This document shows, piece by piece, positions 46,407 to 54,583 of a stretch of 64,000 bases of DNA; position 1 is the stretch's first letter; each line of letters begins with the position of its first letter. The notes under the pieces were generated by a model. It ran no database searches, was not told where the DNA came from, and worked only from the letters and a program-made list of their open reading frames with translations. The position numbers were made by a program, and so were the translations under genes. The stretch is from PFJX01 sp044227325 (GTDB lineage Bacteria; Pseudomonadota; Gammaproteobacteria; Burkholderiales; Thiobacillaceae). The stretch lies in NCBI GenBank assembly GCA_044227325.1, contig JBGAFI010000018.1, positions 14,265 through 78,264 on the forward strand, read 5' to 3'.

Positions 46407-47480
46407 ATGTTACGAACAGCTACGAGCCTGTTGTTGCTCTCCCTTTTTGCCGGCGGTTGCAGTTACCACGGCCCCGACGCGGTACGCCTGACCCGCCCCG
46501 AATACAATGTCGTCATCCAGCAGACCAACGAGCAGGAGTTGCTGCTCAACCTGGTGCGCCTGAAATACCGGGACACGCCCTATTTTCTGAGCGTGGAGAA
46601 GGTGGCCTCGAGCCTGGAATTCACGCGCGGCCTGTCCGCCGGTGCCGCCCTGCCCGAATCCGCGAACAAGAGTTTTTCCCTGGCCGGCAGCATCGGCTTC
46701 GCGGAGAAGCCCACCCTGTTCTATTCGCCGCTGGAAGGCGAGCAGTTCGTGCGCCAGATGATGACGCCCCTGCCTCTCGACACGCTGATCCTGCTGGCGA
46801 ACTCCGGCTGGTCCGTGGAGCGGGTGTTCGCGGTCACCTTGCAGGAGATGAACGGTCTCCGGAACGCGCCCACCGCCTCCGGCCCGACCCCCTCCCGGGA
46901 ACCGGAATACCGGGATTTCCGCGCCGCCCTCAAGCACCTGCGCGCCTTGCAACTGCGCAAATGGGTGGAGTTGGGGCGCGTGTCCGGGGTCGCGGGGGGC
47001 GGACTGGAATTGCGCTTCGCGCCGGAGGCGGCCGCCGACGCGGACGCCCTGGCGGTGAAGCGCATGCTGGGCCTGGACCCGGCCCGGGACCGCTACCGCA
47101 TGGTGCCGGGCCTGGGCGGCGCGGGCGGCGAGGCCATCACGGTGGCGACCCGCTCCCTCATCGCCACCATGAATTACCTGTCCCAGGGCGTCGAAGCGCC
47201 CCGCGCGGACCGGGAGGCGGGACGCGTGACGCGCACCCTGGGGGACGACGGCGAGATCTTCGATTGGCAGCGCATGCTGGCGGGGGTGTTCCACGTGGTG
47301 CCCAGTCCGGAGCGGCCGGACGACGCGGCGGTGGCGGTGCATTACCGGAATGCCTGGTTCCAGATCCGCGACGACGACCTGGACAGCAAGGCCACCTTCT
47401 CGCTGCTGTCCCAGTTGCTGGCCCTCCAGGGCGGGCAGATTCCCGGCCAGGGCGCGCCCATCAGCTATTCCATCCGCTGA
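46407..47480 (+). CDS. Hypothetical outer-membrane-type lipoprotein
   Basis: A 357-residue protein with a lipoprotein signal (MLRTATSLLLLSLFAGGC), the lipidated Cys being followed by Ser-Tyr, so no inner-membrane retention Asp. The body contains EYNVVIQQTNEQELLLNLVRLKYRDTPYFLSVEKVASSLEFT, a recognisable conserved start of a proteobacterial lipoprotein family of unknown function, and MLAGVFHVVPSPERP, AVHYRNAWFQIRDDDLDSKATFSLLSQLLALQ near the end. ATG 46407 follows GGAAG by eight bases; a GTG at 46398 would add three residues. Confidence 0.7.
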   Translation: MLRTATSLLLLSLFAGGCSYHGPDAVRLTRPEYNVVIQQTNEQELLLNLVRLKYRDTPYFLSVEKVASSLEFTRGLSAGAALPESANKSFSLAGSIGFAEKPTLFYSPLEGEQFVRQMMTPLPLDTLILLANSGWSVERVFAVTLQEMNGLRNAPTASGPTPSREPEYRDFRAALKHLRALQLRKWVELGRVSGVAGGGLELRFAPEAAADADALAVKRMLGLDPARDRYRMVPGLGGAGGEAITVATRSLIATMNYLSQGVEAPRADREAGRVTRTLGDDGEIFDWQRMLAGVFHVVPSPERPDDAAVAVHYRNAWFQIRDDDLDSKATFSLLSQLLALQGGQIPGQGAPISYSIR

Positions 47481-47534
47481 AACCATGATGCCCTCCCGCG
47501 CGGCAGCCGCCGGGAGGATGCGGCGCGGAGCGCG

Positions 47535-47795
47535 TCAGTGCAGTTGGCGCGCGCTCCGGTTGACGTAGAGCACCAGGCCGCCGGCGGACTGGACGCGGGC
47601 CATCTCGCCCCGGGCCACCAGCCTTGCCAGCGCCCGCTCCAGGGTTTCCAGGCCGAGGCCGGTGAAACGGTCCTTGGGCAGCCACCAGTCGCGGATGCCC
47701 TCCAGGGTGTCGGCGGCCTGACGGTGGGTGAGCAGGTACTCGGACAGCGCTTCCACTATCCGCTCCAGATCCTCGCTTTCGCTGCCGCGGCCCAT
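47535..47795 (-). CDS. Small hypothetical protein with probable winged-helix fold, behind a sigma-54 promoter
   Basis: An 86-residue protein: DLERIVEALSEYLLTHRQAADTLEGIRDWWLPKDRFTGLGLETLERALARLVARGEMARVQSAGGLVLYVNRS. The helix-helix-wing order suggests a small winged-helix domain, without a named family. The start at ATG 47795 is favoured because a strong -24/-12 promoter at 47831-47849 puts transcription start near 47822, which excludes the upstream in-frame ATG at 47849. It stands alone, so it is the direct output of that promoter. Function unknown. Confidence 0.65.
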   Translation of the reverse strand: MGRGSESEDLERIVEALSEYLLTHRQAADTLEGIRDWWLPKDRFTGLGLETLERALARLVARGEMARVQSAGGLVLYVNRSARQLH

Positions 47796-47816
47796 GTGGC
47801 GCCTTGCCCGATGATT

Positions 47817-47830
47817 TTGACCAGGATCAA
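47817..47830 (-). promoter_or_regulatory. FNR-like half-palindrome overlapping the sigma-54 start point
   Basis: On the minus strand this reads TTGATCCTGGTCAA, differing from the FNR/Anr consensus (TTGAT, four bases, ATCAA) at one position. It overlaps the predicted +1 of the sigma-54 promoter, where a bound regulator would block transcription. It may be coincidental. Confidence 0.35.
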
Positions 47831-47849
47831 ACAGCAAGGCCTGTGCCAA
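47831..47849 (-). promoter_or_regulatory. Sigma-54 (RpoN) -24/-12 promoter
   Basis: On the minus strand the sequence TTGGCACAGGCCTTGCTGT contains TGGCAC, five bases, then TTGCT, an essentially perfect -24/-12 promoter with the GG and GC at the required ten-base separation. Immediately upstream (47857-47886) lie repeated units ACTTGTT and TTGAATA in an AT-rich block, a candidate site for a bacterial enhancer-binding protein or IHF. The promoter points at the 86-residue gene. Confidence 0.75.
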
Positions 47850-47856
47850 TAACGTA

Positions 47857-47886
47857 ACTTGTTGAATATTAAGTTGAATACTTGTT
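47857..47886. repeat. Paired direct repeats upstream of the sigma-54 promoter
   Basis: ACTTGTT occurs at 47857-47863 and 47880-47886, and TTGAATA at 47862-47868 and 47874-47880. The block is far more AT-rich than its surroundings. It does not contain the NifA-type TGT-N10-ACA pattern. It may bind the activator or IHF for the adjacent promoter. Confidence 0.5.
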
Positions 47887-47963
47887 AATGAGCGGATGCG
47901 CTCGGGGCCGGGGCCGGCCCGGGCGATGAAAACACGACCCTATCGTCCAGAGGTCGGACAGGC

Positions 47964-49481
47964 TCAGTGGCGCAGCAGCCCGGCGATCACGAACACCGCC
48001 AGCAGCGCGGCGATGAGGGCGAGCCAGCGATTGCGCGCCTGCTGCTGGGCGAGCAGGACGGCGAGACCCGCTTCCAGTTTTTCCAGCCGGTCCGCGCGCA
48101 GGGCCTGGTGGGCCATGCGCGGCAACTGGGGCAGCAGGGTGCCCCAATAGGGGGTTTCTTCCTTGAAGGTGCGCAGCCAGCCGCGCCAGCCGATCTGCTC
48201 GCTCATCCAGCGTTCCAGGAAGGGTTTCGCGGTGGACCAGAGATCCAGTTCCGGGTCCAGTTGCCGGCCCAGGCCCTCGATGTTGAGCAGGGTCTTCTGC
48301 AGCATGACCAGTTGCGGCTGGATTTCCATGCCGAAGCGGCGCGAGGTCTGGAACAGGCGCAGCAGCACCTTGCCGAAGGCGATTTCCTTCAATGGCCGGT
48401 CGAACACCGGCTCGCACACCGCGCGGATCGCGGCTTCGAACTCGTCGGCCCGGGTTTCCGCCGGCACCCAGCCCGCGTCCAGGTGGGCCTGGGCCACCTT
48501 CTTGTAGTCGCGCCGGAAGAAGGCCAGGAAGTTCTGCGCCAGGTAGTTCTTGTCCACCTCGTTGAGGGTGCCCATGATGCCGAAATCCAGGGCGATGTAC
48601 TGGCCCTGGTCGGTCACCAGCACATTGCCCGGATGCATGTCGGCGTGGAAGAAGCCGTCCCGGAACACCTGGGTGAAGAAGATTTCCACGCCGGCCCGGG
48701 CCAGGCGCGGGACGTCCACCCCCTCCGCGCGCAGCGCGTCCAGCTGGGAGATGGGCCGGCCGTTCATCCAGGTCATCACCATGACCTCCGGCGCGGAGTA
48801 GTCCCAGAACACTTCCGGCACCGCCAGCAGGGGCGAGTCGGCGAAATTGCGGTGCAGTTGCGAGCAGTTCGCGGCTTCCCGCACCAGATCCAGTTCGTCG
48901 TCCAGGTGCTTGGCGAATTCCGCCACCACCTCGCGCGGCTTCAGGCGCTTGCCGTCCCACCACAGGCGTTCGATCAGGCCGGCGAGGGCGTGCAGGAGCT
49001 GGACGTCGTGGCCGATGACGGTGTGGATGCCGGGGCGCAGCACCTTCACCGCCACCGCTTCCCCCGTCTTCAGCCGGGCCCGGTGCACCTGGGCCACGGA
49101 CGCGGAGGCGACCGGCGTGTTGTCGAACTGGGCGAACACCTCGGCCGCGTCGCGCCCGTAGGCCCGCTTGATGACCGCCAGGGCCTGGACGCTGGGGAAG
49201 GGGGGCACCCGGTCCTGGAGCCGGGCCAGTTCGTCGGCGATGTCGGCGGGAATCATGTCGCGCCGGGTGGACAGCATCTGGCCGAACTTGACGAAGATGG
49301 GGCCCAGGGATTCCAGCGCCAGGCGCAGGCGCACGCCCCGGGGCTGGGACAGGTCGCGCCAGAAGAACAGGGCGCGCACGCTGACACGCACCAGCTTGAC
49401 CCGTTCGTGGCCGAGGAAGAACTCGTCCAGGCCGTAACGGGCGGCGGTCAGACAGATGCGCAGGAGACGGAAGAGGTACAT
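47964..49481 (-). CDS. ubiB: Ubiquinone biosynthesis protein UbiB (ABC1/ADCK kinase family)
   Basis: A 505-residue atypical kinase: LGPIFVKFGQMLSTRRDMIP (the KxGQ motif of the UbiB family), VASASVAQVHRARL (the Ala-rich loop), AVKVLRPGI with the ATP lysine, DGFFHADMHPGNVLV (catalytic loop) and ALDFGIMG (metal-binding DFG). Two C-terminal membrane helices (about 465-500) anchor it. It supports coenzyme Q synthesis as an ATPase. It overlaps ubiJ by ATGA; the usual first gene ubiE is not next to it here. Confidence 0.95.
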   Translation of the reverse strand: MYLFRLLRICLTAARYGLDEFFLGHERVKLVRVSVRALFFWRDLSQPRGVRLRLALESLGPIFVKFGQMLSTRRDMIPADIADELARLQDRVPPFPSVQALAVIKRAYGRDAAEVFAQFDNTPVASASVAQVHRARLKTGEAVAVKVLRPGIHTVIGHDVQLLHALAGLIERLWWDGKRLKPREVVAEFAKHLDDELDLVREAANCSQLHRNFADSPLLAVPEVFWDYSAPEVMVMTWMNGRPISQLDALRAEGVDVPRLARAGVEIFFTQVFRDGFFHADMHPGNVLVTDQGQYIALDFGIMGTLNEVDKNYLAQNFLAFFRRDYKKVAQAHLDAGWVPAETRADEFEAAIRAVCEPVFDRPLKEIAFGKVLLRLFQTSRRFGMEIQPQLVMLQKTLLNIEGLGRQLDPELDLWSTAKPFLERWMSEQIGWRGWLRTFKEETPYWGTLLPQLPRMAHQALRADRLEKLEAGLAVLLAQQQARNRWLALIAALLAVFVIAGLLRH

Positions 49482-50065
49482 CAGTCTTGGCGTTTCGCTT
49501 CGAGGATTTTCAGGCGCGCCTCGAAACGGTCGCCGGCTTCCCGCAAGGCATCCACGTCGGCGACGAAAACCTGCACGGCATGGGGATCGGCCAGCATGCC
49601 CTGTTCGTACACCGCGTATTCGGCCAGATTGCGGCCGGCGGATTCCAGGGCCTTGTCGCGCCAGGGCGCGAAGCCGCGCAGGAACTGGTCCACCCGGCTC
49701 GCGGCGATGTCGCCCAGCCAGGGACGCAGGGCCAGCACCCAGTCGAAATCGGCGAGGGCGCCGGACAGGTCCGCGGCGAGCAGCCCGTCGCCCGCGGCCC
49801 GGAACAGTTCGTTGAGCTTGCCGCCGGTCAGCCAGCGCGGCAGGGCGCTGGCTTCGGGGGTGAGGACCAGCCGGGGTTCGCTTCCTGCCGGGGCGGACGT
49901 GAACGCGCCGGTTTCGTCCAGCGCCAGATCCAGGTTCACGCCGGGCAGGGCGAGGCGGAAGGCCTTTCCGGCGTGGCCGGCCAGGCGCGCCCTGGCCGAG
50001 GGCTGGGTGGCCAGGAGCGGGTTCAGGGCGGCGAGCAGGGGAGCGGCGAGGGATGACGCGGGCAT
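49481..50065 (-). CDS. ubiJ: Ubiquinone biosynthesis accessory factor UbiJ
   Basis: A 194-residue protein with an SCP2-like sterol-carrier domain (residues about 10-110: FRLALPGVNLDLALDETGAF, LVLTPEASALPRWL, ELFRAAGDGLL) and a helical C-terminus (VQVFVADVDALREAGDRFEARLKILEAK). UbiJ scaffolds the coenzyme Q hydroxylases by binding polyprenyl intermediates. Start at ATG 50065 rather than 50128, because the extra 21 residues of the longer frame run into the divergent mtnA start. Its stop overlaps the ubiB start. Confidence 0.85.
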   Translation of the reverse strand: MPASSLAAPLLAALNPLLATQPSARARLAGHAGKAFRLALPGVNLDLALDETGAFTSAPAGSEPRLVLTPEASALPRWLTGGKLNELFRAAGDGLLAADLSGALADFDWVLALRPWLGDIAASRVDQFLRGFAPWRDKALESAGRNLAEYAVYEQGMLADPHAVQVFVADVDALREAGDRFEARLKILEAKRQD

Positions 50066-50126
50066 GGCCGGATTGTATTGCAAGCCCGATAATCCGGCCG
50101 AATCAAAGCTTTCCGGAAACCCGTCC

Positions 50127-51212
50127 ATGCGCGTTCAAGGCATTCCCACCCGCACCATCCGGCCCGTCGAGGAAGACGGAAAAAACCGGGTCGAAATCAT
50201 CGACCAGACCCGTCTGCCTCACGAATACGTGTTGCGCCGCCTCGCCACGCAGGAGGAGGCGGCCGAGGCGATCCGCGTCATGCGCGTGCGCGGCGCGCCT
50301 TTGATCGGCGCGACGGCGGCCTACGGCATGGCATTGGCGGCGGACCGGGATGCGTCCGACGCGGGCCTGGCCAGTGCCGGCGGGCAACTGGTCGCGACCC
50401 GCCCCACGGCGGTGAATCTGCGCTGGGCCGTGGAACGGATGCTGAGCCGCCTGCTGCCCTTGCCGGTGAGCGAGCGCTCACCGGCCGCCTGGGCGGAAGC
50501 GGCGGCGATCTGCGCGGAGGACGTGGAACAGAACCAGGCCATCGGCCGCCACGGCCTGGAACTGATCCGCGCGCGGGCAAAACGGGGCACGGTGAACGTG
50601 CTCACCCACTGCAACGCCGGCTGGCTCGCCACGGTGGATTGGGGCACCGCCCTGGCGCCCATCTTCGCCGCCCAGGAGGCCGGCGTGCCTGTGCACGTCT
50701 GGGTGGACGAGACGCGGCCGCGCAACCAGGGCGCCAGCCTGACCGCCTGGGAGCTGGCCAGCGCCGGCATTCCCCACACCGTCATCGCCGACAACGCGGG
50801 TGGCCACCTGATGCAGCGCGGCCAGGTGGATCTGTGCATCGTCGGCACCGACCGGGTCGCGGCGAACGGCGACGTGGCGAACAAGATCGGCACCTATCTC
50901 AAGGCCCTGGCCGCGCACGACAACGGCGTGCCGTTCTACGTCGCCGCCCCCGGGCCCAGCATCGATTTCCGCCTGTGCGAGGGAGGCGATATCCCCATCG
51001 AGGACCGGGACGCCGACGAGGTGGCCCGCATCCAAGGCCAGACGCGGGACGGCGGGTTGGTGAGCGTTCGCCTCATCCCGGAAGGCAGCGCCTGCGCGAA
51101 CCCCGCTTTCGACGTCACCCCGGCGCGACTGGTGAGCGGGCTCATCACCGAACGGGGCGTGTGCGCGGCGAGCCGGGCCGCCCTGGCCGCGCTGTTTCCG
51201 GAGCGGGCATGA
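50127..51212 (+). CDS. mtnA: S-methyl-5-thioribose-1-phosphate isomerase
   Basis: A 361-residue eIF2B-related isomerase: MRVRGAPLIGATAAYGMALA, THCNAGWLATVDWGTALAPI with the catalytic Cys, VWVDETRPRNQGASLTAWEL, and GTDRVAANGDVANKIGTYLKAL with the catalytic Asp. It converts 5-methylthioribose 1-phosphate into the ribulose form in 5'-methylthioadenosine salvage. It is coupled by ATGA to a class II aldolase rather than to mtnB or mtnC genes, which points to the aldolase-type (DHAP) shunt. Confidence 0.95.
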   Translation: MRVQGIPTRTIRPVEEDGKNRVEIIDQTRLPHEYVLRRLATQEEAAEAIRVMRVRGAPLIGATAAYGMALAADRDASDAGLASAGGQLVATRPTAVNLRWAVERMLSRLLPLPVSERSPAAWAEAAAICAEDVEQNQAIGRHGLELIRARAKRGTVNVLTHCNAGWLATVDWGTALAPIFAAQEAGVPVHVWVDETRPRNQGASLTAWELASAGIPHTVIADNAGGHLMQRGQVDLCIVGTDRVAANGDVANKIGTYLKALAAHDNGVPFYVAAPGPSIDFRLCEGGDIPIEDRDADEVARIQGQTRDGGLVSVRLIPEGSACANPAFDVTPARLVSGLITERGVCAASRAALAALFPERA

Positions 51213-51859
51213 GCGGCGCGCCGAATCTTTCCGATCTGCCGGATATGGTCGCCGCTTTCGCCCGGCGCAGCGTGGCAACGGGATTGAACCAGGGCACCTC
51301 CGGCAACGTGAGCGCCCGCTCACCCGAGGGCTTCCTGATCACCCCGTCCGGGCGGGACATGACGCAACTGGGCGCCACGGACATGGTGCCTCTGGACATG
51401 GAGGGGCGGGCGCCGGAAGGCCTGCGGCCGTCCAGCGAATGGCGCTTCCACCGGGACATCTACGCCGCGTTTGCCGAGGCGGGCGCCATCGTCCACGCCC
51501 ATTCCCCCTTCGCCGTGGCCCTGGCCTGTCTGCGCCGGGACATCCCGCCGTTCCACTACATGGTGGCCATGGCCGGCGGCGCGGACATCCGTTGCGCCCG
51601 TTACGCCACCTTCGGCACCCAGGCGTTGTCCGAGGCGGTGCTGGAAGCCCTGCGGGACCGGCGCGCCTGCCTCATGGCCAACCACGGCCTGGTGGCCTGG
51701 GGACGTTCGCTGCCTGGCGCGCTGGCGCTGGCGCTGGAAGTGGAAGCCTTGTGTGGCCAATACCTGCGCTGTCTCCAGGCCGGCGAACCGGTGCTGCTGA
51801 ACGACGCGGAAATGGCCGAGGTGCTGGAGAAGTTCAAGGATTACGGGAGCAAGGACTGA
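51209..51859 (+). CDS. Class II aldolase, probable 5-(methylthio)ribulose-1-phosphate aldolase
   Basis: A 216-residue class II aldolase/adducin-domain protein: GLNQGTSGNVSARSPEGFLITPSG, EWRFHRDIYAAFAEAGAIVHAHSPFAVALAC with the zinc-binding HxH, and NHGLVAWGRSL with the third histidine. By sequence alone it could be fuculose- or ribulose-phosphate aldolase. Its overlap with mtnA matches the DHAP shunt, in which methylthioribulose 1-phosphate is cleaved to DHAP and methylthioacetaldehyde, so that role is preferred. A MtnB-type dehydratase, also class II-like, is a less likely alternative. Confidence 0.75.
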   Translation: MSGAPNLSDLPDMVAAFARRSVATGLNQGTSGNVSARSPEGFLITPSGRDMTQLGATDMVPLDMEGRAPEGLRPSSEWRFHRDIYAAFAEAGAIVHAHSPFAVALACLRRDIPPFHYMVAMAGGADIRCARYATFGTQALSEAVLEALRDRRACLMANHGLVAWGRSLPGALALALEVEALCGQYLRCLQAGEPVLLNDAEMAEVLEKFKDYGSKD

Positions 51860-53076
51860 TGCGCTGGCTGCTGGGTGTCGTCGTTGTGCCGGTCCTGCTC
51901 GCGGCCGGCCTGTTCTACCTGGTGACGGATGCCGAGCCGAGCCTGCGCCGCGCCTCGGTCATCAGCCTGGCCGACATGGAGCGGGGCAAGGCCATCGTCG
52001 ATTCCCTGGGGCTGCGCCGCATGCGGGAAGGGGAGAAACGCCAACTGGTGGTTTCCGAGCAGGATATGGATCTGGCGCTGGGCTACCTGGCCGCGCGCCT
52101 GGGCAAGGGCAGCGCCAGCGCGCGCATCGCCCTGGACCAGTTGATCGTGCGCGCAAGCCTGCCGCTGCCGCGAGTGAAGCGCTACGTGAACCTGGAGCTG
52201 GCTTTGGCCCAGGGTGGCGACATCCTGGTGCCCGGCGAGCTGCGCCTGGGCGCGCTGCCCATTCCGGCCGTCCTGGCCGGGCCGCTGGTGCGCTGGGGGC
52301 TGGCCTTGTCCCCCTATTCGGAGGAACTGGCGGCGGCCGGCGACCTGCTCGACAGCGCTCAACTGACGGGCCAGAGCCTGGCATTGCGTTTCACCTGGCG
52401 CGGCGCGTCGGTGGACCGGGCCATGGCGGGCGGCCTCGGAAAAGGCGCGGACAACGGGGTCATCGACCTTTACCGCGCCCGTTTGGACCCGCTGCCCAAC
52501 CGGGATTTCGCCGTGCTCCTGGGTGAAGCCTTCGCCTTGGCGAAGCAGCGTTCCGGCGGCCACGATCCGGTCGCGGAGAACCGCGCCGCCCTGACCGCCC
52601 TGGCAGAGAGGGCGCTGGGAAGCCGCCTGCTGTCCCGGCGCGGCATGGCCAATCCGAACCGGCATACCGGCCTGCGCCTGGCGGGACGGGAGGATTTTTC
52701 CCAGCATTTCGCCTTGTCCGCCTTCATCGCCGCCACCGGTGGCGAGGGCCTGTCCGATCTGGCCGGCCTGTTCAAGGAACTGAAGGACAGCCAGGGGGGC
52801 AGCGGCTTTTCGTTCACCGATATCGCGGCGGACCGGGCCGGTTCCCGCTTCGGGGAAGCCAGCACGCGGTCCTCGGAGTCCGCCAGGCAAGTCCAGGACC
52901 GTCTCGCCGGCGCGCGCGACGCCGCCGCGTTCTTTCCGCCCGTGGGCGATCTGCCCGAGTTCATGGGACAGGCGGAATTCCGGCAGCGCTTCGGCGGCGT
53001 CGGCCAGCCGGCCTATCGGCGCATGGTGGACGAGATCGAGGCGAGAGTCGCCGGCTTGGCCATCTACAAGAATTAG
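51859..53076 (+). CDS. Hypothetical protein with one N-terminal membrane helix
   Basis: A 405-residue protein starting with a membrane anchor (MRWLLGVVVVPVLLAAGLFYLV) and otherwise soluble, presumably periplasmic. Recognisable stretches are VVSEQDMDLALGYLAARLGKG, HTGLRLAGREDFSQHFALSAFIAATGGEGLSDLAGLFKELKDSQGGSGFSFTDIAADRAGSRFGE. This is a conserved proteobacterial pattern without an assigned role. Its start overlaps the aldolase stop (TGATG), so it may be cotranscribed, though no functional link to methylthio salvage is obvious. Confidence 0.65.
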   Translation: MRWLLGVVVVPVLLAAGLFYLVTDAEPSLRRASVISLADMERGKAIVDSLGLRRMREGEKRQLVVSEQDMDLALGYLAARLGKGSASARIALDQLIVRASLPLPRVKRYVNLELALAQGGDILVPGELRLGALPIPAVLAGPLVRWGLALSPYSEELAAAGDLLDSAQLTGQSLALRFTWRGASVDRAMAGGLGKGADNGVIDLYRARLDPLPNRDFAVLLGEAFALAKQRSGGHDPVAENRAALTALAERALGSRLLSRRGMANPNRHTGLRLAGREDFSQHFALSAFIAATGGEGLSDLAGLFKELKDSQGGSGFSFTDIAADRAGSRFGEASTRSSESARQVQDRLAGARDAAAFFPPVGDLPEFMGQAEFRQRFGGVGQPAYRRMVDEIEARVAGLAIYKN

Positions 53077-53118
53077 GCGGATATCCCGGGACGCGGCCAG
53101 CGCTAGGCGCGGCGCCCC

Positions 53119-54090
53119 CTACTCGGCTTGCGCGAAGACCGCCGCGAGGGCGGCGCCTTTCAGGCCGATATCCGGGTCCGTGATCACCGCGACGGGAAGC
53201 TCGCGCATCCAGTCGCTGAAGCGGCCCTTGGCGTGGAAACCCTCCAGGAACAAGCCGCTTTCCAGGATGGGCAGGAGCTTGGGCGCGATGCCGCCGGCAA
53301 GGAACACGCCGCCCGTCGCGCGGGCGGCGAGGGCCAGATCGCCGGCGGTCTGGCCGTAGATCTTCGCGAACAGCCGCAGGGCCTGGGCGGCGCTCGCGTC
53401 GCGCCCATCCAGGCCGGCTTCGCTGATGGCCTCGGCGGGTTGCGCGGCGTCCAGCAGCGGTGTGTCGGCCAGCCCGGCTTCGGCACGCAGGAAGCGGTAC
53501 AGGTCGACGATGCCGGGACCGGACAGGATGCGTTCCACCGAGGCGCGGCCATAGCGGGCGCGCAGAAACTCGAGCAGACGGTCCTGCTCCAGGCTGGCGG
53601 GGGCGAAGCCGATATGGCCGCCCTCGGAAGGAAGCGGGCGGTAATGGTCGCCTAGCCAGGGGCACATGCTGACGCCGAGACCGGTGCCCGCGCCGAGGGC
53701 GACGCGTGGCCCGCCGGAGACGGCTTCGGCGATCTGAAGCGGCGCGAGGTCGTCGGTGCCGAGGCCGTTCAGGCCCCAGCCCACGGCGGCGAAATCGTTC
53801 ACCAGACGGGCGCGGGTGAAGCCGAAGCGGGCGGCGAGGGCGTCGGCATCCACCGACCAGTCCAGGTTGGTGAAGCTGACCGTGCGGCCGTCGGTGGGGC
53901 CGGCGACGGCCAGACAGCAGGTCTCGCAAGCGGCCTCCCCATTCAGGAATTCAGCGAGGATGCTCTCCAGGCCGGGATACCGCTCGTTACGATAGCGGAC
54001 AACCCGTTCCAACGTGACGTGTTGTCCCTCGACCCGGGCGACGGCCAGACGGCAGTTGGTGCCTCCGATATCGCCGCTCAGCACCCTCAT
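53119..54090 (-). CDS. glk: Glucokinase
   Basis: A 323-residue bacterial glucokinase of the ROK-unrelated Glk family: MRVLSGDIGGTNCRLAV (phosphate 1), LVNDFAAVGWGLNGLG with the catalytic Asp, LGAGTGLGVSMC, PSEGGHIGFAP, and late GGVFLAGGIAPKLLP. It phosphorylates glucose with ATP. ATG 54090 overlaps the stop of the DoxX gene (ATGA); a TTG two codons upstream is less likely. The two genes form a unit. Confidence 0.93.
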   Translation of the reverse strand: MRVLSGDIGGTNCRLAVARVEGQHVTLERVVRYRNERYPGLESILAEFLNGEAACETCCLAVAGPTDGRTVSFTNLDWSVDADALAARFGFTRARLVNDFAAVGWGLNGLGTDDLAPLQIAEAVSGGPRVALGAGTGLGVSMCPWLGDHYRPLPSEGGHIGFAPASLEQDRLLEFLRARYGRASVERILSGPGIVDLYRFLRAEAGLADTPLLDAAQPAEAISEAGLDGRDASAAQALRLFAKIYGQTAGDLALAARATGGVFLAGGIAPKLLPILESGLFLEGFHAKGRFSDWMRELPVAVITDPDIGLKGAALAAVFAQAE

Positions 54091-54569
54091 GACCAAAGCC
54101 GGCGTTCCGATTTCAGGTGGCGTCCGCGCAGCCAGGCGTCCAGGCTGAGCTTGCCGGGACCGGCCAGGATCAGGGGCAGGAATAGAACCAGATAGATCAG
54201 GGGCAGTTTCCAGCCACCCTCGGAAATGGTGTAGCCGTGGCCGGCGTGCACGGTGGCGATGGCCACCAGGGTGAGGATGGCCAGGGAAGTCGAGAAGAAG
54301 CGGGTGGCCAGGCCCAGCACCAGGGCGACGGGGCCGATCAATTCGAACCAGGTGGCGATCTGCCAGCTGATTTCGACGGGAATGACGTTGAGGGGGAAGG
54401 GGAAACGGTCGTGGATTTCGATGAACCAGTTCTGCCCATGCAGCTTCTCCAGGCCGGAGTCCCAGAATTCCTTGGCGAGCAGCAGTCTGATGGCCAGCGG
54501 CGCGAGCCAGCCGCCGGCCTGATCCAGCGAGTCCAACAGGACTCCGAGGCGTTGCTTGAGGCTATCCAT
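54087..54569 (-). CDS. DoxX family membrane protein
   Basis: A 160-residue protein with four membrane helices and the DoxX pattern: LAIRLLLAKEFWDSGLEKLHG, WFELIGPVALVLGLATRFFSTSLAILTLVAIATVHA, LPLIYLVLFLPLILAGPGKLSLDAWL. DoxX proteins are small quinone- or redox-associated membrane proteins, mostly uncharacterised. ATG 54569 gives the family's usual start. It lies 14 bases downstream of the diguanylate cyclase gene on the same strand and overlaps glk. Confidence 0.82.
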   Translation of the reverse strand: MDSLKQRLGVLLDSLDQAGGWLAPLAIRLLLAKEFWDSGLEKLHGQNWFIEIHDRFPFPLNVIPVEISWQIATWFELIGPVALVLGLATRFFSTSLAILTLVAIATVHAGHGYTISEGGWKLPLIYLVLFLPLILAGPGKLSLDAWLRGRHLKSERRLWS

Positions 54570-54583
54570 GCAAAAAACGCTCC

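Noticed and set aside
47967..50126. Plus-strand frame running in to mtnA from upstream
   Set aside because: It is antisense to ubiB and ubiJ; MtnA homologues start at the MRVQGIPTRTIRP segment, so only 50127-51212 is called.
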